Positions 58,601-64,000 of a stretch of DNA of 64,000 bases are shown one piece after another. A program made the translations under genes and the position numbers. Each line of letters starts with the position of its first letter. Within the stretch, counting starts at the first letter, position 1. Source of the DNA: Pyrocephalus nanus (lineage: Eukaryota; Chordata; Aves; Passeriformes; Tyrannidae); assembly GCA_038380795.1 (NCBI GenBank), contig CM076269.1, forward strand, positions 7,316,001 to 7,380,000, given 5' to 3'. The notes beneath the pieces were generated by a model. It worked only from the letters and a program-made list of their open reading frames with translations. It ran no database searches and was not told the DNA's origin.

Positions 58601-61600
58601 CCATGATGTGACATCCCCTATTTGGGGTGAGAAAGGCTTCCTACAACATATTTAATTCCTGTTGGGGATTTCTTTCCACACTGCTGCTTACCACTTTTAT
58701 GTGCTGATATCTATCAATTTTTTTTTTCTGGTTCTGTTTGGTTTTACTTTTACTTACTGAATCTTGTTTCAGCTTAGCCTGTTTGTTTCTAAAGTCTGCA
58801 TTCTTGTGTCTAATTCGTCTTTTCAGCATTGAATTTACTGTTCAGGATAGACAAGTCATGGCTGTTTCTTGTCCATTCATGCCTGTCCCCCGAACACTGG
58901 ATTTTTATAGTACAGTCCCTGTTCTGTTCTGGGACAAAGCGGGGAGGAGTGCAGCCTTGCTCTTCTCGGAACAGCTGCTGATTCAGAGGCTGTGTGCTCC
59001 TTCAAGGAAGGGGGAGGAGAAGATAAAAAGAAGGGAAGCAAGAGATGTCAACTGAGGGGAGCAAAATCCAAATATTTGTTCAGAAATGGAACTCACTTGT
59101 CTCGTGTGTGTCAGGAGCAGTAGCTTTTGAAAACATACTTAATCAGTTGCTTGCAGTAGTATGAACACACCCATGCTGAAAATCCATTTTTACATTTAAA
59201 GAAACTTGATAAAAGCAGGAAAACAAAAAAGAAAAAGGAGGATAATATATTCTGCAGGATGAAATGTGTGTGCTGTTTCCAAGATATCTCCAGCCCAGCA
59301 CAACTTGCAGTGGGCCAGTGATAAGGTTCCAGCCTTGGAGTGGGGGAGATGCAGTTTTAGTTCCCTGTTTTAGTGACTGTGTTACCCTGTCCAAGTTCAC
59401 CCTGGGAATCGTGATGCCTTTCAGTTTCTCTTCTCCACAGTAGGAATAAAAGTGCTTTCCTCAGTGGTGTTTGTGAGGAAAGGTGCGTTTCAGAGATAAA
59501 ATGCTTCCATGATACAGTATTGGGAACAGCGGAAGACTCTAGCCAAGTCAGCAACATCTGTCTCAAACTGCTACTTAAGCTTTGCATGCAGATTAGTCCA
59601 TGTCCTCCAGCACAGCAGTCACACAGCTGACTTGGTTGAACTCGCTGTAGTATGCAGGTAAGAGCAAAGCCTTGTTTCAGGTGAGATGTGGAACACCTGC
59701 AATGACAGAAGCCTTTAGGAGACTGTAAGGCACTGTTTTCAGGAGCGGGCATGTCTTCTGTTGCTGGTATGGTCAAGTTTAAAATAGGAGTTACATGGTT
59801 TTGGAAGTCCTCTTGAAATTTCTGTGGGAGTAGGGTTTTCAGAAGGGTCTGGTGGTGCTGGGCAGCATCAGGCTGTCAAAGCAAGCCTCATCTTGGTCTG
59901 TTCTCTGAGTGGATATTGAGGCTATTCTGGAGTGAGAATCATTACTGCGCCTAATTTTGAGGGATGGCAGCCACTGTCAATTAGTATTTCACTTACATGA
60001 GAACTGCTGCTGCCTGAGCATCTCTGAAAATCAAGACATTAAATTACACTGTCTTGCATTAAGAGATTTGTCAAAGCTACAGAAGAGGACAAAACTCGCG
60101 TAATCTCCTCTGGCACTGCTTGGCAAAATCAGGCTTTCTAACTCGACATGGTGCTGGTTTAATGATGTTGCTTTTTGCTGCAGATAGCTTGCAGGTGGGG
60201 TTTTGGGAGGCTTGCTTTGTTTTTGAGGTCACTGTGTTCAGGTCCTGGTGATTGTATTCCAGAGGAAGATGTGGAAGTTCAGGGGTGACAGTTACCTCAC
60301 TAACACTAATCACTTGATTGCTTTAGCTAGGTTTATAGGATTTATTTCACATTTTGGGCAACACTTCTCTTTATTCCCCTTCTATTTTTCTAGGCTTGTT
60401 GTCATGGTATCTGGCACTTCCCATTCAGATATTAAAATTGAGTGAGCGGTGTCTGTATGTCTGGTTCCTTTTCCCTCTCTTATCCTCTCCCCCAGGGAGA
60501 GTTTTACGTGGGATGTAGCACACTGTTTGCAAGGGCTTCCTTTGGGGGATTTTTTAATCATGTAGCAGCGTCTCTGTCGGAGAAGGCCTGGTGTGAAGAA
60601 GCCCCTTCCACTTGGACTGGAGTTTATTAAATCCTGTGTGTGTAGAGCTCCCATGGGACCTCATTGTGCAACTCGTGTCTCCCCTCGAGCTCCCCAAAAA
60701 AGGCCTGTCTCCTGCATGAATGAGCTTTTATCTCTGGCATTTCCAGGATTAAGGCAGCAAGAGGAATCTTTTCCCTGCAGATACCTGATGGGGAGGGCCC
60801 AACTTTTGTTCTTTGGGTATCAGAGCTCTGATGCCTTGGCAGAGAGTTTGCTTGAGGGATCTTGTCCTGTCTGAGGAGCTTTGTGTCATTATGTAGCCTT
60901 TGCAGGTGCTGTAGCTGTGGAACATAGAAGGATTTTCCTTGAGCTTTGGATTTAGTTTTGCATTTTTACTTGCTATGAAACTACAAGCATGTTTCTCTTA
61001 GGAGGGGATCTGTTATAAGGGCACCCCGCTGAGGCTGGAACCCGGCTTTACTCTCCAGTCGTATCTTAAGAAGAAGGATCTACTGAACTCAGAATTTGCA
61101 GGTGGCTATTTTTAACCAAGAATAAGTCGTGCTGCTTAATTGAAGGTGCACTGTAGCATCACAGTATGTCTGGGGCTCTAGATTGGATTGCATTTAGATA
61201 CAGCTGACTTTTCCTGATGTACAGGTAGGATCTTCTGAAAAGAACTAATAAGGGCACCCTAAGTACAGTAGTTTGATGGAACGTTCCCAAACAAAACTTG
61301 CACCTTTCTGCAAGAGGTAAAAATACCAAGCAGTTTACTACGCATTCTTGTCTCGGTTTTGCTTGGAGAAAGATAATGCATTTTTCCTTAAATTCTTGTA
61401 AAAGTGAGAGTTACAGTGTAATAGGAGAAGAATGCTTTCTTGCATGGGCAACATGTATTGAATAAATCTTAGTCTGTACAAATGTAAGGAGTCAGTATTG
61501 TAAATAAGCTATAGACTAAATGGGTGCTGTGATAGAGCTGCACTAAGCACAGAACAAGTTACCCTTCATAGTTGGATTGCAGTGGATTGTGACAGTGACA

Positions 61601-63439
61601 GACTTAGCTTAATTGTTTGGTCTTAGGAGCACTGCATGCAGGAGATGGTTCCCTCCTGGTTTGCTTCTTTGAGACTGCAGTGTGCATTGCTGGGGTGACA
61701 GAAGGTGCTTCTCCTTAGTACAGGAATGGAGGATGAATGAGGTTGACATTACTGGTGTAAAAAGCATCAGAGAAGGAGCAGGGTTTGAACTGGTCTCATG
61801 ATCAGATCTCATTTTCCCTTGATCTGAATCTTCTCTCCATAGCTTACCTCCTTTTTTAGGTGAACAGCTCTGTTTGTTGGTAACTGTTGTAAAAACAACA
61901 ACAACAAAAATGCAGCAGTCAATTCACTTGACCCCCTTGGTACGTTTTGAATGTTTCTTCTCAAGGGTATTTATGTAACCTTCTCCTGAAGCCCCTACTT
62001 CATATGAGTTGTAGTCATTCTTTGTCTTCCCAGGAATGTGTTTAAAGCACTTCTGAAATGGTTTGGAGGCTGACAGGGTGATGCTGTGAAATGGGCCTGC
62101 TGGCTGGGGTAGGACTTGCCTCGACTGTCACTACGTTTCTTTGGTTATTCTTGTTCTAAGACAAACCATGGCGAGCCTTTCTCCTGCCAGCCAGCCATAG
62201 GTGCTATGTATTAGGAACATCTCCAGTTGGAGAAACACTGAGTAAGGTGGAAGAACATGTGAGGGTCTGCTTGGCAGAGCCGCAGGTGGATAGCAGGCTG
62301 CACTCAGCTTTTTCAACAGAGAGAAGCTCACCCTGCCACCAGTTTCTTTCTTCCCTAAATTTATGTGGGGTCGTAACAGGCAAAAATGGTGCTGGGAGGT
62401 TTGGAGAATTCATGGTGAGCATTATTTGTCTTTTGGTCCCAAACCCAGAGTGACTGAAGGCTGTTACTGTCTGACGGCTCCTGCCTGGCTAATGCGAGAT
62501 GAGCTGTCAGACGTGCCCTACTTCTGAAGGGAAGGGTTGTGTCAGAGAAGCATTGGCGCTCGCTGGCGTTTGTGTTATGGCTGTCAGGCGGGCAGCTTTA
62601 ATTAGGTTTTACATTTGGGCAGGGGACAACAAAAACCACAATTTAAGGCAGCTTGGATCACTGCTGCCCCATTCTTTGCTTGTTTTCATGAGTGACTGTA
62701 GTGACCATAGTCCTTCAATGTGACGTTCAATTCCACAGTAACTTATTTCCAGATATAAAGGGTATTTTGAAACATTTCTTTAACCTGTCTGGTCATAGGT
62801 GAGCAATTAAAAGTTGTCCTCTTCTATTAGTTGTTATTAGAACAGTTTCCTGCAGTAGAAAGGCTTCTGACTTTCAGAGAAAGGAGTTTGCTTCTGCTTT
62901 GCTTGTGGCAATGATTGTTCTTCATACAGCTCCTACTACAACCAGCAGGAACAGTGTTATTTGTAGAGCTTCAGAGTAGAGATTATAGAGCATTTAATGC
63001 ATCTTGCCAAAACCTCCCTGGATTAATTCCTGCTTGAGCAAGAAAAGCATAGCTTTCAAAAAATACAAACTTTCAGAATTTCCAGTGGTAGAAGAACTGA
63101 GAAAACAGTTGGTAGGTACTTAAATTCATTTTACCTTCAATATCAAAAACAGAGCAAATGACTTGCTCAGGAAGCAGCATTTGCTCTATTGTTTCTAGTC
63201 TGGTTTTACCTGCCAAGCAATGGGACTGGGGATATATAACTCCATGGACAAACATTATTAAGAAAAAAAAAATGAATCTGTGCTTAAAGTGAACACTAAT
63301 GTTGTACTATTAAGGTTCAACTTCAACTTTTTTGATCAGGTAGGAAGATTGACCCCCATATCTTAATTGAAAGAGGTTTTTCTAGTGCTGTAGTCAATTC
63401 TCATATCACCATCACCAAGGCATCTGTATCTTGCTTGAA

Positions 63440-63530
63440 GCACATACACCAGGGCTGGACACGGCATTCCGCCAGCGAAGCACAGTCAGATCAGAATCAG
63501 TGATTTTGCTTTCCCTATTTGATTGTGTGT
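63440..63530 (-). mobile_element. Possible degenerate CR1 fragment
   Basis: CAGGGCTGGACACGGCATTC, followed by GCGAAGCACAGTCAGATCAG and AATCAGTGATTTTGCTTTCC, resembles the reverse complement of the CR1 segment usually read as 'agagctggacacagtactcc...agagcagag...cagaatcacctccct'. Divergence is high and the edges are unclear, so this is a tentative call. Confidence 0.35.
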
Positions 63531-64000
63531 GGCTTTTATGCCAAAGAGTAACTGTTTTAACTCTTTTGTCAACATTGCAGGTCTCACGTGGCCTCTATCA
63601 GTCTTGCATTCCAGCATTTCTAAAGTATGCCACAGCTAACTTCGTTTGTCAGAAAGTAATCTTTGTGCTATCTAAATGCATGTGTTTGTGCTCTACTGAG
63701 GAGCTTAAATTGCTCTGCACCTTCACTCTATCCTTTTTGTTCTTATCTTCTCATCCTGTCTATCTGCAGTTGATCTTCGTAAGAAAGGAGTTTGGGGTTT
63801 TTCCATTTACAACTAGAAAAAAACCAATTTAGGGCCAAGGTCTGTTTCCTGAGGTTGACATGTAGGAAAACATCTTTACTGTTCACAATTCCCAGTTAGA
63901 GATCTGTTGACTTTTTACATCTATTTAATGTGTGCCATGTTGATTTTGTTTTAGTCAATTAATAAGAAGTACCAAACCAAGTGCTTTAGAGAAGACCAAG

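Overview
The window looks like nuclear DNA from a bird, or a close sauropsid relative. Two CR1-type LINE fragments support this, as do the small gene distances, long introns, CpG-island promoters and abundant microsatellites. There is no bacterial or viral gene organisation. Almost all of the sequence is non-coding, and the only certain protein-coding gene is the 5' part of ELAVL4 (HuD, a neuronal RNA-binding protein) on the + strand.

Layout: 1-585 is a CR1 LINE 3' fragment with an internal deletion. 586-5800 is AT-rich non-coding DNA containing a few exon-like open stretches that I could not identify. 5800-6830 is a CpG island with YY1, E-box and ETS motifs. On the minus strand it carries a candidate first coding exon that I tentatively assign to AGBL4 (cytosolic carboxypeptidase 6), the gene lying head-to-head with ELAVL4 in other vertebrates. 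6850-7055 is a small minisatellite. 7056-26080 is intergenic or distal promoter DNA with two weak candidates for extra ELAVL4 first exons (23.2 and 23.7 kb).

26081-27410 is the ELAVL4 5' module. It holds a CCAAT/E-box/TATA-like promoter, a long AUG-free U-rich leader ending in a 3-codon exon (MVM), then a second TATA-like promoter and an 8-codon alternative first exon (MEWNGLKM). Both exons end in ATG directly at the splice donor and join in phase 0 to the shared exon 2 at 45738-45978. Exon 2 encodes IIST, then the MEPQ-starting N-terminus and the first half of RRM1.

The introns (27.4-45.7 kb; 46-64 kb, open at the right edge) contain simple repeats, a G-quadruplex motif, a CpG-enriched patch at 32.6-33.0 kb, inverted repeats, an ancient CR1 tail and a doubtful second CR1 remnant. 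The next ELAVL4 exon, which would complete RRM1, is not in the window. I found no tRNA, rRNA, CRISPR or complete autonomous transposon. I also did not find a convincing unknown gene system. The most interesting material is the layered first-exon arrangement of ELAVL4 and its structured, U-rich leader.
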